Positions 48,941-62,501 are shown, counted from the stretch's first letter. The stretch is 64,000 bases of DNA from Fasciolopsis buskii (GCA_008360955.1 LUCM01005771.1:5746-69745), one strand, 5' to 3'. Program-made: numbers and translations. Notes: generated by a model from the sequence alone, not told the origin.

Positions 48941-48985
48941 GCACTGCTGATGAATTCTAACCGGGATGAAACAGCTGTACAGTGC
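48941..48985 (+). ncRNA. Candidate minimal type I hammerhead ribozyme
   Basis: Hammerheads are small self-cleaving RNAs. Here GCACTG (48941-48946) pairs perfectly with CAGTGC (48980-48985) as helix I. The core CTGATGA is at 48947-48953. Helix II is ATTC/GGAT (48954-48957 with 48964-48967, one G-U pair) around a six-base loop. GAAA is at 48968-48971. A two-pair helix III (A48971-T48978, C48972-G48977) closes an AGCT loop, and A48979 is the residue at the cleavage site. All invariant core bases are present. The weak points are an A-U instead of G-C pair at the base of helix II and the very short helix III. Short helix III and open helix I are known from hammerheads of Penelope-like retroelements. 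It sits in the sense orientation in the long intron. Activity is not shown. Confidence 0.5.
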
Positions 48986-51121
48986 TTCCATGACTCCCAA
49001 TGGTACTTTAGACGTTGACACTACACAACGAATCATCTGGAAATTTCGAACCTTTAAGCTATATGGAGTGTTATCGAGTAACTTAAGTTGCATGAAGGAA
49101 AACATAATTGCAAAATGTGCCCGCTTTTGGAGGTGAGCGATTATTTCTGAAAACCTGCAAAAATCAAGTGCGGGCTTAAATTTGTCCCTTGGACTCTGGA
49201 AGATGACGACTGCGATTTGGTCTGTTGTCCATACCTACGGGGAGTTGCACACGGACTTACACATGGCTACGAACACTGACAAACACACGAACACAACCAC
49301 CTTGAGGAATGCGATCACGACTTGATTGCCTGTCACAAAACCTGCGGCGCTGAAACCTCACTGTCCGGGGCAGCAGAACGCTAGCAAACAGGGCAGTTAA
49401 AGATCTTGAAGTGTTGCTTTCAGTTGTTCTTAGTTAATTGAGACTGGATGAGCACTGTTATACGTGATTTCATGTGCCATCCGATGTATTAACCCAAATG
49501 GACTGATAAACCTAGCGAGAGTGAATTCATGAACTATAGTCGGGTGTGGTTTGAAGCGTGTGTGAGAACAATGACAAATTGTGTGTGTAACGGTGCATGA
49601 AACTTAGTCTATAGTTAGTCTTGATTTCGAATATTACTTGTGAAGCAACCTTGAGTAATGCAGCACGCAACAAACGAAATATTTACTATCTGTCAACGTT
49701 AAACGAGCTCTGGTCGTCTAAACAATAAATTTCCACGAGCTTTCATACTAATATCAGAGCACAGAATCAGGGTCGGTCCTGTGGCCATCTCTTCACTGGC
49801 TCTGTGTGACCAATGCAACGTTACGATTGCGATATGGCCAGTACATCCCTTCCTCTTTTCATCAAGTGGTGACATTCTGTTGTCTGTTATGCCAGATGTG
49901 ACATTAACGGTATGACCGGAAGATCAGCAAATAAGTTCATCCAAATCTACAAAGCAAGCGGGCGGCATACGTGAGAAGATCAACCCTTCAAAGCACTTTA
50001 GAACGACGGAAATGTAAACAATTGAGCCGAACATTAAAGAACTTTTTGTGGACATGACTAACGTTCGCGATTATTGACATTCGTCAGGTATGCGACGAAT
50101 CACTGGACGTTTCCTATCTGGATTCACCATCCATGTACGTTCCCAGCAATGCAAAAAATTCGGGTGTCAAAAACTAGGACACTCAATCGTTAGTCTGTTG
50201 CTGATGGCAGTGAACGTTATCAGAAAAGAATTATCACAATTTGTGCTGGCTAGATAACTAATCATATCACATTTTTCTGTTTGGTGTGGAGAAATAATGT
50301 ACTTTACATACGAGCGGGAAATTGCTAATGTTTTTTCGATCATCAAATATAGAAGAGCTTAATAAGGTAACTTCTTTTAATCAGTTACGGAATTGCCAAA
50401 TTGCTGCTAATCACTCATGCACTAAGTGCAATCAGAGTGCGAAAGTCCTAATTTTAGCCAGTCAGAAGGAAAAGCGGATAGACTAATTGTATTTAACACT
50501 GGGTTTCATTTCTGCAAATACTCTGCACCTGGCAGATTTTTTGGCGCATACTTGATTTCTTGTTTGGTACACTCATCACTTCATGTCCGATCGGCCGAGG
50601 TAATTTCGACCCAGGAATGGGGTGATTGCCTAATGCGACCTGACGAGTTCAGGGCAATCCCGTTACGAAACCGAATGAACAACCTGGGGATGGATGAAGA
50701 TTGCGTCAAAACGATATAAAATTCGTTAATGAAGAATTTTAGTCCAATGGCGCTTATTCTACAGGGGCTGAAATGACTAGACACTATCAACAAACTGGTA
50801 CAGTTATGTCAACACTTCGAGAGCTTCTTAGTTCTCTACGACAATGTGGAAGCCATGGTATTTTTAAACATTACACTGCACCTACACAAAAATGCAAAAA
50901 ATCAAGTACTTCAACTTATCCAAAATTTCACTAAGTGTTTTTACTCAATCGAACTTCACCAACATGTTTCGGTGCACAGAATTGGAAGGGACGCGTTTGA
51001 ATCATTTCTCCTCCGGACCACTGCTTGCCTTGTCCTAACAGTATCTGACAGCGCCGTATTTCCGCATAGTAAACACTTACAACATCCGGTCACTTTCTTT
51101 CCTCTTTTGTTTCCGTCGCAG

Positions 51122-52863
51122 CACTTCCATGGTCGTTTTGTCATTCACTCCATCGCAAGTGCAATACCCAAGTCAACTGAGTCATCACTACAACGCAAAT
51201 TCTTTCGCTGCCAGCGCTAGTAATTTGCCTCAAAATGGGGATTTCATAATGAGCTCACAGTTTCTAGCTCCACCCGCGGAATTCAACACCCGATCTACTC
51301 TATCCTTAGTGCCCGATCTTTCAGTGCCGCACGGCGAAGTGCATTCTGGTAGCCTCGGAGCTACCACGCATACTTGTTTTCATTTTCATCAGCTTCATCA
51401 ACCCAAATCACGTTCACGAAAATTGATTAATCCTATCTGGAATACATCCGAGTCGATCCAGAATCAAAGTAATTTAAGTCGAATGACGATGAGCTATTCC
51501 GGACTGACCACAGTTCCGATGTCGGAAGACACATGCCATAAAATGACTGCATCACAGGAACTGTCACAACTGCATGTGGGAAGAAATGTACAACGAAGAA
51601 AAATGTGTTCGGATGTGATAAACTGCGCTCAAAGCTCTAATTCGCCTTATTCCCAAACTATCATCCACTCGGACAGCAGCACACTGACAGAGTCGGAACA
51701 AACCGATCGACGTAGTCAACAACGACAACCTAAAGCCTCCTTAGAAACTTTTCAGGTCATCACAATGCCGAATACATCAACTGCAGGTTCAAATCGCTTC
51801 TCGAAACCACAGCCAGCTTGTCCTGAAATTAACAAACCTCCGTCAGATTCTAACGAACCACCTCCTCCAATACTTCCTACCAGAACTACCTCATTACTGC
51901 CACGAGCTTCGAACTGCCGAGCCTTTGAAATGGATGGCAGTTTGTATGAAAACAGAAGATTGCGGCATGCCATAGATAAAAGTATCAAATCTAGGCCAAA
52001 GCGCTCCAACAGCAGTGGTCATGATAACGGTGGACCGAGTATCGTGAACAGTACCAGTTGCAATCATGTTCAGTCAATGAACAATCCGTTTTCCGTGCAC
52101 ACTCGAAGTCAAAGTGACGTAACGATAGCAAAGCTTCGATGCTACGTGAATACCTGTGACGTGCTTCCAAATCAAGAGTCGGCTGCTGCAGCTGACGCTA
52201 GTCAGTCTAATATCCCAAGAAGTGAACCCGGACTTGTAAACCGGGAAAATCGATCAACTGAGGCGATTCAGACATCTGAACAACCTGGTCTACTGTCTGA
52301 TGAATCACCATGCCGTCCAAGACCTTTGATATTAGCCGACCCTGCCTCCCAAGCTTCCAAAGAATCATTAAGAGCATCTCCTAAAAATCAAGTTTCCTCA
52401 GAATCAATAACCCAAACACTACCAGTCACGCGACACGTGACTGGGACAATTCAGAATAACGTCATTGTGCCCAACAGTTCATCGTGTGGTATTCTTGATC
52501 AAACCATACCTATGAATCATGCATCCAGACTTCTGGGTCGAATGTCCGATAAACTACGTGACGGTCGCCTGGCCGATGTCATTTTGTTAGCGGGCCAGGA
52601 ATCACACGATATATGCTCTCCAACGAGCATTCATGAAAATGTCGCCGTTGACGGGACTGATCCTCCTAGACTACACGACAAATCGATCGACGCAGTGTCT
52701 CCAGTAGTAAAAATTCCTGCTCATCGTGTGATTTTGGCTGCAGCAAGTGATTATTTTGCCGCAATGTTTGGGAACGAAGTGAAAGAAGCGTCGGAAACGG
52801 AAATATGGATTCGCAATGTGGAACCACACGCATTACAGACACTAATCAACTACATTTACACAG
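51122..52863 (+). CDS. Kelch-like (BTB-BACK) protein, large exon with BTB domain
   Basis: A long open frame (first ATG 51129) after a very strong acceptor at 51121. The first 460 or so codons are Ser/Thr/Pro/Asn-rich and look disordered, with a PPPPILPTR stretch. BTB follows (52512-52863): ASRLLGRMSDKLRDGRLADVILLAG, then after an insertion IPAHRVILAAASDYFAAMF, NEVKEA, and VEPHALQTLINYIYTG. In Kelch-like proteins BTB mediates dimerisation and Cullin-3 binding. The wording around DYFAAMF-x-N-x-V-x-EA and VEP-x-x-L resembles the KLHL1/4/5 subfamily. The exon ends in phase 1 at donor GGTAGGT (GT at 52864-52865). About 35 extra residues (52596-52712) split the first BTB hairpin. If the 38896 exon is not used, translation would begin at 51129 or at the in-frame ATG at 51249. 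Confidence 0.8.
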
Positions 52864-54329
52864 GTAGGTATTGGGGAAGTAAAGTAAGTAACAGCGTTTT
52901 TTGCGTGAATATCGCATGACTTTTTAAATCTCATTTGCTTAATTTTGGTTATCAAAGCAAAAGGACTTAGAAAGATATCTGAGAGTTAGTTAGCCTCATG
53001 CGTCCATCAGAATTCAAAAATTCTGTTGACTGTAATTAAGTTGTGCGACGAAATTTCGGAATTTCACTTCGTAAAGGTACTGAAACAATATTGTTCTGAC
53101 AGTTGCAATCTCACTGTCCTATAAGACGGGTGAACAGTCATTTTCCACATGATTTCAGAATGAACAGTTGCATTTATCGACAGTAGTGTTACATACAACC
53201 TTGCAGTTCCGCTAGGCTTTTTCCATGAGTCACCTTTTTATCGAACGTAACGGCGGCTGCATTTGATGAACTAATTACTCTCAAACAATAAAGAAACGTC
53301 AAAAAGTGACATTTTTAGGATGATTAACAGACGGATTAAAAAGTTGGTTTGGTTCATAGATGAATGTTCCGAAACTGTGCGGGTTTTGAACCCACGGGAT
53401 AGAATATGTGATGGCTGATTCTTGGGGAAATTCTACTCTCCAAGTCAAAAATATCTAGCACTTTCCCGTAGCTTCTCTTATGAGGACTCACGTGTATGTA
53501 TGTTTGTACGTATGCATTTGTATGTTTGTGGGATCCATATATGCGTTTGAATCCCCGTACGTCGAAGACTTCGTACCAATTCAGGGTTCATGAAACCTTC
53601 TAGTCAAACTTTACAATACATGTGGGATCATGATGAAACTCAACAAAAACGCCACTAAAATGCACAAAATGTGACCTAACTGCTGTGGTGGACTCCGTAA
53701 CTTGATAAAAATGGTAAGATGTGTACTAGCTTTGAACAGTCACCACGGTGAATACGACTGCTCCACAGGTTTTTTCATCGTTTTATAGTCTTTCCACATT
53801 TATTGGCCACAGGATGCATGCCGAAGCCTGGTTTGGAGAAGCATAAACAGATTTCTTTTCTAGAAAACGAATGCCAAAAGTGTGCATATTTGTGAGTCGT
53901 TGAAAGTAAACACTTTCGTCGGTATTCCAGAATGAATTCTGTCAATATCTGTGTTCGTCAAAGAAATGTGCTAGCGCCAGCTCAGATCGCGGCCATTAAA
54001 ATGAGTTCTGGGCTAGTAAATGAAAGCCAAACGTTAATAAAAGAGAGTAAGGAGCTTCGAAAAGATGGAATATCCGTTATTTGTCCCAACCACACTACCA
54101 GTTTGATTAACTAACCATTCGCCCCACCTCTGGAGCACAGAAAAAACTGTCTGGTTCTCGCGGCACGTGCAGAGGCGAGCGGAGCGCCCTTCGAAATAAA
54201 GACCAAAGAAGTGACAATTAGCCCGATAGACGGAGGCCATCGGCCAATGAGTCGACCTGAGAAAGCCTGCGTAAACGGCTTGATCATAATAAAACACCAT
54301 TTTTTTCATTGTCGCTTGATTAGACTGGT

Positions 54330-54425
54330 TGGGTTTAAGCTCGAATCAGGAGGACCAACACGAGACACCACCCTACTGCCTAGTCATTTAGGCTGCATGG
54401 TTAAATGCTTGGAGTAGAGCCTCCG
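54330..54425 (-). repeat. Possible worn tRNA-like SINE
   Basis: On the minus strand GGTGGTGTCTCGTGTTGG (about 54374-54357) is followed by TGATTCGAGC (about 54345), a degenerate B box. No clear A box and no reliable cloverleaf. It differs from the SINE at 1690-1895. Weak call. Confidence 0.25.
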
Positions 54426-54621
54426 ACGTCCACCTTATTTTGGTTTAGGCAACCGCCTGGTATCACACTCACAGAGGAATAGCGGATCTTTACATATAAC
54501 CGGTGAAGTGGTGGTAGCATATGTGTGGTCGGCTACGCACAGTTTTTTCCCATTTTCTCACTCTCCTTTTTCTCATTCGACTTTGTTCTGATGGTAATTA
54601 AGCTGTAAACAGTTCCGTGCA

Positions 54622-54654
<33 letters not shown>
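54622..54654. repeat. (CT)n(TA)n compound microsatellite
   Basis: About eight CT units followed by about eight TA units. It is complementary to the (GA)n tract 250 bases downstream, so transcripts could pair across the interval. Confidence 0.9.
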
Positions 54655-54888
54655 AACAGCAAATAAATAACAAAAATGAATATTCACATAATAATCGTTT
54701 TCTTTTACATTGTGCAACACTAATTTTATTTGTTGTTTGCCAACAAAGTTCAACGAAAATTTCTGGTGCAATAGACAGCTAAACTAGGCCTAACTTGTCA
54801 TAGCGTCGAATTTGATTAACCTTTCTAATGGATAGGTATGCACTGTTTTCCGACTGATCGTACAACTGTCGTAGGGGAACGTTAAAAT

Positions 54889-54923
54889 GGAGAGAGAGAG
54901 AGAGAGCGAGAGAGAGAGAGAGA
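54889..54923. repeat. (GA)n microsatellite with one GC interruption
   Basis: About 17 units, interrupted once near 54907. Confidence 0.9.
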
Positions 54924-57900
54924 TAAATGTTTCTGAGCCCACAATACATTGGCGAATGAAAATGTTTTAAAATCACGTGATATAGCAATTGTGCTTTGAG
55001 ATCCTTCCGTTCATAAGCCATAAAATAATATGAAACTAATATTGACTGATATCACTCCATTCTCATTTTAATAAAGTTAGAAGCTCACTTTCCGACGCAT
55101 ACTCCGTAACTTCGTGTGAAAGGTGAATTAGAAGTTTTCATGTTTTCACAATCAGTTTGAGATCAGAAGTGCTTGTTCACCAAGATCATACGGAAGAGTA
55201 GCAAACTTTTGATTGCATGGCACATGTAAGTGGCAATATTGTCTTATTAAAATATGATATCTGGCTAGGGAAGCTGATGTATTGATGAAAGAAGATAACT
55301 TCCTGATATAACAACGTAAGCGCTGGAGTATTAGACACTGTAATACTGCGGGTCCAGTCGGTCCATGGTCAGGAGAAATATTCCCAGTATGAACTGTCTT
55401 ATTTTCTCTGATCAGCTGATTAAACTGTTTACTGTTCTCAATTTATGAAGCCCATACATCCATGTCACTCAGCATCGCAGCAATCAAGACATTCGCCAAT
55501 CTCGGGTAGTTGAGACGGTCAAGTATGATTGCATTCCCTTAACGCGGTGCCGGTATAGTTTCTTACTCGGTGTTTTAAATAGCTTTAATCATGAACGTTC
55601 AGGTACTGGGAGTTTGGACAAGGAATCATTTCAGCATCTTGACATTTTTCAACCACTTTGATCTCTGACCTGAAGTTCTAGTTATCCGTAGCAAGACGTT
55701 CACCGGGATGCATCAGAGTAATTCGTTTTGTTATAATGCGATTTACCTGATAATGGCGGTCAATCGCAGCTCCGCCTCTGATTTACCTTTTGCTTGTTTA
55801 AAATCTAGTATTCTTTTGCTGGCTTTGGCATGCAAGAATGCAATTTCTGTTGTGTGACTGTGAGACCGACTTAGATGGGAAATTACCGAGGTATGGACGT
55901 GCTTGGAGCAACGGTACTGTCGCAGGGTTTTCAATCGGCGCATGCAAAACTGCCGCAATGTTGTCTCTTTAAGCAGCAAACTCAAAACATTTAGTTGGAT
56001 TCATGGTAAGATTGCATTGTAGGGGTCATGAACTGAGTCTGACTCTACACGCACCCTGGAACACTCTGAGTTTCTGCACTCACCAATCACTTTCCTTGGC
56101 TTCGTAAGCTCCAGTTGAACAGCATCGTTCTGAAACAAACCCGTCTGTCGGATGCAGTATATGTTTGATTTTTCACAAAGATAACAGTTTCGAAAGTTAC
56201 TCTGATAATGTGATATTAGTGTGTTCTACTTTGCCATTCATTTTATTGTAAAGCCTTGTGTTTTCTCTATACACTTAGATTGGTAACCTAAATTCCTCTA
56301 ATGGATCATGAAAGTGCAAGCGCAAGGGCACTGCCTTATTGGCGGTTCGCTTGGCCAAAGATGGTGGAATGTGCTGCCTAACTGCAAGTAATCATTCGCC
56401 ACAGGCCTATTGCCTCTAGTACATCCTAGCTCTTAGAGCTCTGAATGATCCCGGTTAGAACAGACAGTGTTGCTGACAGTGAACTGCCACCTTATTCATT
56501 ATGTGATCCACGCATTTCGAGCACCCGCGAAACTTTCACCAGATTAATCCCAGTTGGCTGCCATGTTTTTGAGTTGTTCGAACTAGTGTTTTGTTTACGG
56601 CACGTTTCGCACTCGAAACATTGTAGCGAACAAAGGCATGGAGTTCCACGCAACTTAGAATGTTCACGAACTGGACACACTCAGTTTAATGTCGTCTGCA
56701 GGATTATCGGGCTGGCTACTTCACAGTTTTTCTGTAATTTAGTCAGTTCTGTTCACCGTTTACCGGCTTCGGTCTGATTTGAGCCTGCGCGAACTGGGTT
56801 GAATCAAACACCAGTTTCCTCACTGAAACTATAGCAATTGAGGAAATTCACATAAGGTTATGAATTCACTTTGCTCACTCACGCAGTTCATACATGAAAT
56901 GCACGTTTGTGATGTGCGCTGCTCAAAAATGAAATTTGTTCAAACCAACGTTAGGGATGTCAAGTACAGCATGAGACTATACTACAACAAAAAGAAAGCC
57001 TGCAGTGCTGAGGAGGATGTTTCTCATCTACCAAGTCTGATTGGATGCAACTCATAGTCAATTGTTTTCCGGCTTGTGGAAATAGAATTATTTTTCTCCA
57101 TTTTCTATCATGTGGTTGTTCAACTTACAAACTATGCTGCCTACTGCTTTCGGTTTTGATGCACATGCATGCAACGGTTTCCTGAAATCATTGCTGTCTT
57201 CCACCGAGGATTTGGTACTCAGAATGAACAAAGAATCAAAGCTTCTTCGAGGTCGCTTTTACTAAGGTTATCTATCATGTGACAGCCGGCACTGGCTTAC
57301 ACCGCATCTTTCTCGGGCTCTCATGTAGCCCAGTCATAGAATCACCATGGAAACGATCTTATTGTTAGTTATTTTGGCTTCGTGACAACAGCATTGGTGC
57401 GATACTGCTTCGTTGACGATAAGACAAACAGTATCGAGATCTCAAAGTCCGTTCAACGTACTACGTGTTCCAAAACAACTTGGGTGCACTATTCTTTCGG
57501 AAAGCCATAAAAACTAGCTCTGACCAAACTTCATAGGTTTCGCGATATTTCTGACCAGCAATGAGACATCTGAAGTATATTAGCATATTCATTTGGATTG
57601 TATGTATGCTTGTTTGATTGATAACTAAATAGCTTTCCGAATCAAGCAAACAAATATTTATGGAGGTCGAGAAGTTTTGTCACCGGCTATGTGATTCTGT
57701 TAGCACTTTGGCAACTGCCCTATAAGCGGCTGATTCCTCATAACGTACACCCGAAAGCTCCATTTTACAAACTCATACATTTAATGCTGAACCTACAAAA
57801 AACACATTTGGCCGTAACGTCATACTTCATCGTCGAGATACGCATCAGTTGCCACATTATTTCACTAGGTCATCCATTGTTTGATTTTGTGACGACGTGA

Positions 57901-60900
57901 CGCAGAGGATAGGATTTTCTTTTGAAATTACAGTAGCAGTCTCTCAGTAACTGGGTTCTGTGCATTGTCACGATGAGCACGATGAGGTATAGCTGATCGT
58001 TATTGGCAGGAAAACGGAGACTTGAGTGGATTCGTTGCTAGTACTACCAGGACCAAACTAGAATTGGCCCCTCACGGCACGATCCGAGTGGTGCGCTTGT
58101 CATAGCTGAAATTAATTTTGGCATTAAGTGGATGTTCAGTCGTTTTGGAGTACCAACAGGTACATTCAGTCAATGTCACCAAAAACGAAGGGTAAGATCG
58201 GCTTGGAATGCGACCAAAGTGACTAAATGTGAATTATTAAGGGAAGGGTAAATAGACTTCATATTCGTCAAACGTACTCTATCAGTTCGAAGTGAATAAA
58301 ACTGTGAGGGTATGTGTAGCCTCTGAAAAAAGATGTTGTTCATCTACCGCAAACGACTGAGAGCGTATGAAAAAAAATGAAGTGGGATTTTTTAATGGTT
58401 TAAATAACTAGTGCACAGTGTGACCACCAATGGCTAGAATTGAATTGCCCTCCGGGAGATTTTCAGTTAACCTATCCCTAGACGATCTAAGTCAAGAGTT
58501 GAAAAGTTTGTGTTGTTCATAGCTGGATATGTCGGTTTCCTTGTCGTTCTGCTCACTAAAAGAGTAAACTTTTTATTTTACCGTTTTGGAACGGCGTAAA
58601 AGAGGAGCATAAGTTTTCTTTTAATCCTGCTGGGAAATTCTTGAAAGTGTATCGATCAGTGAGCATCTTTATAAACAAGAACCTCTCGACTAAATGTTGG
58701 TATCCGATTTGTGATAAGACCATCTCCGCCGTACTTCACATATCGCGTTATCGAAGGAAATTTGTTACCATTCATTCATCCTGTGAATGCAATTGAGAAT
58801 CAAAGTTCATGGACAATTTTATTTATCAGGATTTTTGTTGACTTCTGCAACGATGTAAGCCAGCTTAAGTTTCACGCGACAATTACCAAACATTCACGTA
58901 CAAGAAATAAGATGAGATCTCAAAAATCTCGTAGACTTGATGTTAAAATCTCTACATTTCTCTCTATAATTTCTAATGCCATCATTTCTAGTCACCTTCC
59001 AGCGTTTTTGCAGAGTTCTGCTACTTTTCCCCTATACGGTGACCTTAAAGTACCGGGTCGAGACTGACATAAACGAGCACGTAGGTACACGTTCGCCTTC
59101 TTGAGGAACGGGTTTCCTCACATGTTCATTTTTACGAACAAGGGCAGATTGTTCAATCTGATAACAAGGGGGGATTAATATGCGCACCGTACGAACGTTT
59201 ATATCCTTATTCCTATGTTCTCGCCGACTTCCAAATAAACAGAACAAGGCAAGGAAAAGAATAGCCTAGTGAATCCACTGAAAAATAATCTATAGTTTTG
59301 GGTGCACCCGTTAGATTGTTGCAACTCGCTACTGATAAAGTTCAGCCTCATGACCGATTGGCGGAACACTTTGGTTTATAGGCCAGCACTGGTCGATCTC
59401 ATGCATACGATTAGTCTTAGAAAAATGGACTATTGTGTATTGAGCGAATGTCTTGTATCTAGAACAGATTGTACGCTATACTTGACTAAGTGACTATTCA
59501 ACCAACGGCAACTGAGTTACCGGGGACTGTTGGACTGTATACTGGACCTCTAAATTACGAGCTCATACTTAAAGCGTTCAACTGCTTTGGGTGGTGTGAT
59601 CTACATGCTTAAGGTCTTTGTAGACCAGTTCAAGGCAGTCACCGTTCAGTATCCTCATTGTGAGCCATATTCGCAATGGTCTTGACCCCTCAGGTCGGTT
59701 TCGACTGTCAACTGTCACATCGAACATATCGAACATTAACAAATGAACTAAAATATAGGCTTAGAGGAACATGTACTTTATGCTTGAGGCTCAATAAGAT
59801 CATCGACTGACCGGTGAAATGTACACATCTTGAAACATGAGGTGACGAGAGCTGTACACTTCATTCGATGTCGCATTACAGCACCTTTTCTTCGTTTACA
59901 ATAGGAGTTTCCTCTGGTTTTCGTTACCGCTTGTCCTCACGGTTAGTCTGATATGTTTCTGAGCAAAGTTATTATGAGGTGACCATTATACCGAAATGGT
60001 CATTTAGCATTTCTGATCCTGCAGTCTCTGTCTTCGCATGTGCTAGATGAATCAGACGAATACCGACTTCAAAACACAAGCCACTATAAGCCTGATTGAA
60101 TTCTGAGTAAAAAGGGAGTAATTCTTGGTCACTTTTTATGAAGTGGAAAGTGTAGTTACTTGCTACACACCTCACACCATCTCGAAATCGATTGCAACTT
60201 CATTCGGATTCTAAGCAGCTTTGGTGTATGCTTCCGTTAGAAGGTGGCCGACGAGACCAATCTAGTTACTAGAGCCAGCTTAGTTGATGTGCTTCATTGG
60301 AATAATAGTTTGCGAAACTCAGGTCCTCGCTTAAGCAACTCGCGTTTGACACCTCCATTCATGGTAGCTCAGTGCTACGGCGTCTTCTCGGTTCTCTTCC
60401 TACCTCCGAGGTCGAATTTCAAAAGCCCAATACGAGAATGGGTCTTCCTTCTATATGCTTCGCCATGCCACCTCAAGACCAACTGAAGGTACTTTGTTCA
60501 ACAGTGCGGTGCAGTTGAAATACCTGGCAAGTTGCTGATGTTTCATTTAATGTGCCTAGTCTGACTTAATGCTGGTTTTGTTTAAGAACACGGTTGATCG
60601 CCCGCACGTGAATTGGTAGGGATAATTTGATTTAACGCACGGCGGTGGCAGTTCTTTCATCGATGGTGTGGATGTTCTTGTATTTGCCAACGCAAGGACA
60701 GAATTAGCCGCGTAATAAATGGACTTGGAGGCTAAATGTAAGTGTTTTCTGATTGGTCAAATGGCCTTATCACCTTGGAAAGATTGGCTAAAAAAGCTCC
60801 ACATTTTCAGGACCTTGTGGCTTCGGGATAGAGATTGCCTTTCCAACAATTCACAATAGACTCGGTAGGGTGTCATTTGATCTTTAATGTTAGGGTCATT

Positions 60901-62501
60901 TTCTCACGCTCGTTATACAGTGCACGCATGTCTTTTTCACGAGCTTTCTGTGTCTAGGAAGATCTCTCAAAGGTGGCCAGTGGCATTCATCGTGGAAGTA
61001 AATTTTCTGAACTGCATGCACAATGCGGACAACTTTCAACGGACAGTCCCGGTAATTAACCAAAATTTCTGACAAGAGACAGTGTGCCCAAGAGAAAAAA
61101 AACAATCATTAGAAAAATGATACACATGTACACTCCTTCCTTGTTTTTCAGTGGTAGGTTGTATACATGGTGAATCATTACACTGGAAACTTGGCCTCTC
61201 CCTTATTTTGAACAGATGGGCTAGCTCGGTGGCTAAAGTTTTGCAGGACCTTGTTGACCAAGCTTAAAACTGGTCACATTGGAGTACCCGCCTTGTCGTC
61301 ATTGGACAGATCATACGTTTGCGGAATTAGGATCACTTTGGCTGTAGGCGTTTATCTGTCGATTTTGATATTGGGTTTACTGTTTTCGATTCACATACAT
61401 ACATACTTCATACCTTTAAGAAATACATGGCTAGGAATCCATTACAAACTGTAGATATTCCAAATAAAAACAAAAGCAAGGCGGATTGATTCTGCTTTGA
61501 CGGTTCGAAACCTTATGTTTCCGATCGTGATCGGATTTAGGCCAGTTTAGGCAGCAACACTCATTTCTTAGTATTCCTTGAAACCGTCCAATTCAGAAAT
61601 CCCATAAATTGAATGTAATCCTGTTGCGTAACTCAACCAGCAAAACGCTAGCATTCTTATCTCATGGATAGTGATGGGGATATTAAATAAACTCCGTTTG
61701 CTCCATACTTTCAGGCCACTGCATTGCATTTATCTCCCAAAGTTACACACTCCACCAAGAATAAAAAACACGAAGAATGATTTTAACTGATGAAATCGGA
61801 ATTAGGCTAACGGAATAAATGGATAGGGTTGAGTAAACTGTGGTGAACTGTGTTGGGGAGAGTGAAATTGTCAAGTTATGAAAAAGTACGACTGATGTTC
61901 CCGTGGAAGGAGGAACTCTTGCTGGAGAACAATATGATATATATTCAGTTATTCATGTGTCACTATGAAAAGGAGAAATGGAGATGGACAAAATGAAAAA
62001 GGAGGAAATGCACTTTGTTCGGATAGCACCAACTATTTTTTAACAACCCGCTTCTCCCAGTGGCTATGCGAAGATTCCTGCCCATGTGAACAAAGTATTT
62101 ATCATCCGGTTTGCATTTCCAGAAAAGTGCGTTCAACGTTTGTTCAAAAAACCAATCATCGGCTAAACATGATGAGCGTTTGTTGTTTACGGCCCATAGA
62201 TCACACCGACTACGGGGACATGGTTTATTCTTTTTAGCCACATGAGTGTATGCTTCCGTAATTTGCTTGCCAATGCAATTCATTGTTGTAAACCACGGGT
62301 TTTTTTTAGAAAACTTGCCTTATTTTGCCCTACAGGTAGTGTTTCCAGGATGCCAAATCACTCAATGGATATCCTATTTAATGCAGGAAACTTAGGTATC
62401 TGTCAGTTTTATCCAGATCCATAGAAGACAACAATAGCATTCCACTAAAACCACACACCAAAATAGTGAATGTTTCTGCTTTTTTCGACAACTTTCTGAA
62501 G

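Larger units (their letters stand above)
39531..51121 (+). other. Inferred first intron of the BTB-BACK gene (11.6 kb)
   Basis: From the GTGAGT donor at 39531 to the acceptor ending CCGTCGCAG at 51121, preceded by a long pyrimidine tract (about 51090-51117). It contains a 63-base (TA)n array, a C-run/A-run tract at 45617-45637, and a hammerhead-like motif at 48941-48985 in the sense orientation. A G/C-richer patch at 47220-47760 is open in several frames on both strands, but no protein family is recognised. Nothing else can be assigned. Confidence 0.5.
52864..62501 (+). other. Inferred second intron of the BTB-BACK gene (9.6 kb)
   Basis: Runs from GTAGGT to an acceptor ending CTTTCTGAAG. It holds a possible worn tRNA-like SINE near 54330-54425 and paired simple repeats at 54622-54654 and 54889-54923. 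Frames of up to 118 codons inside show no recognised domain; the minus-strand frame 55743-55985 is noted in the findings. Confidence 0.65.

Noticed and set aside
50846..51220. 124-codon plus frame crossing the BTB exon acceptor
   Set aside because: It spans the strong acceptor in a different frame from the BTB-coding sequence; a shadow frame.
53340..53405. tRNA-like GGTTTTGAACCC near 53385
   Set aside because: Only a B-box-like motif; no A box with proper spacing and no cloverleaf.
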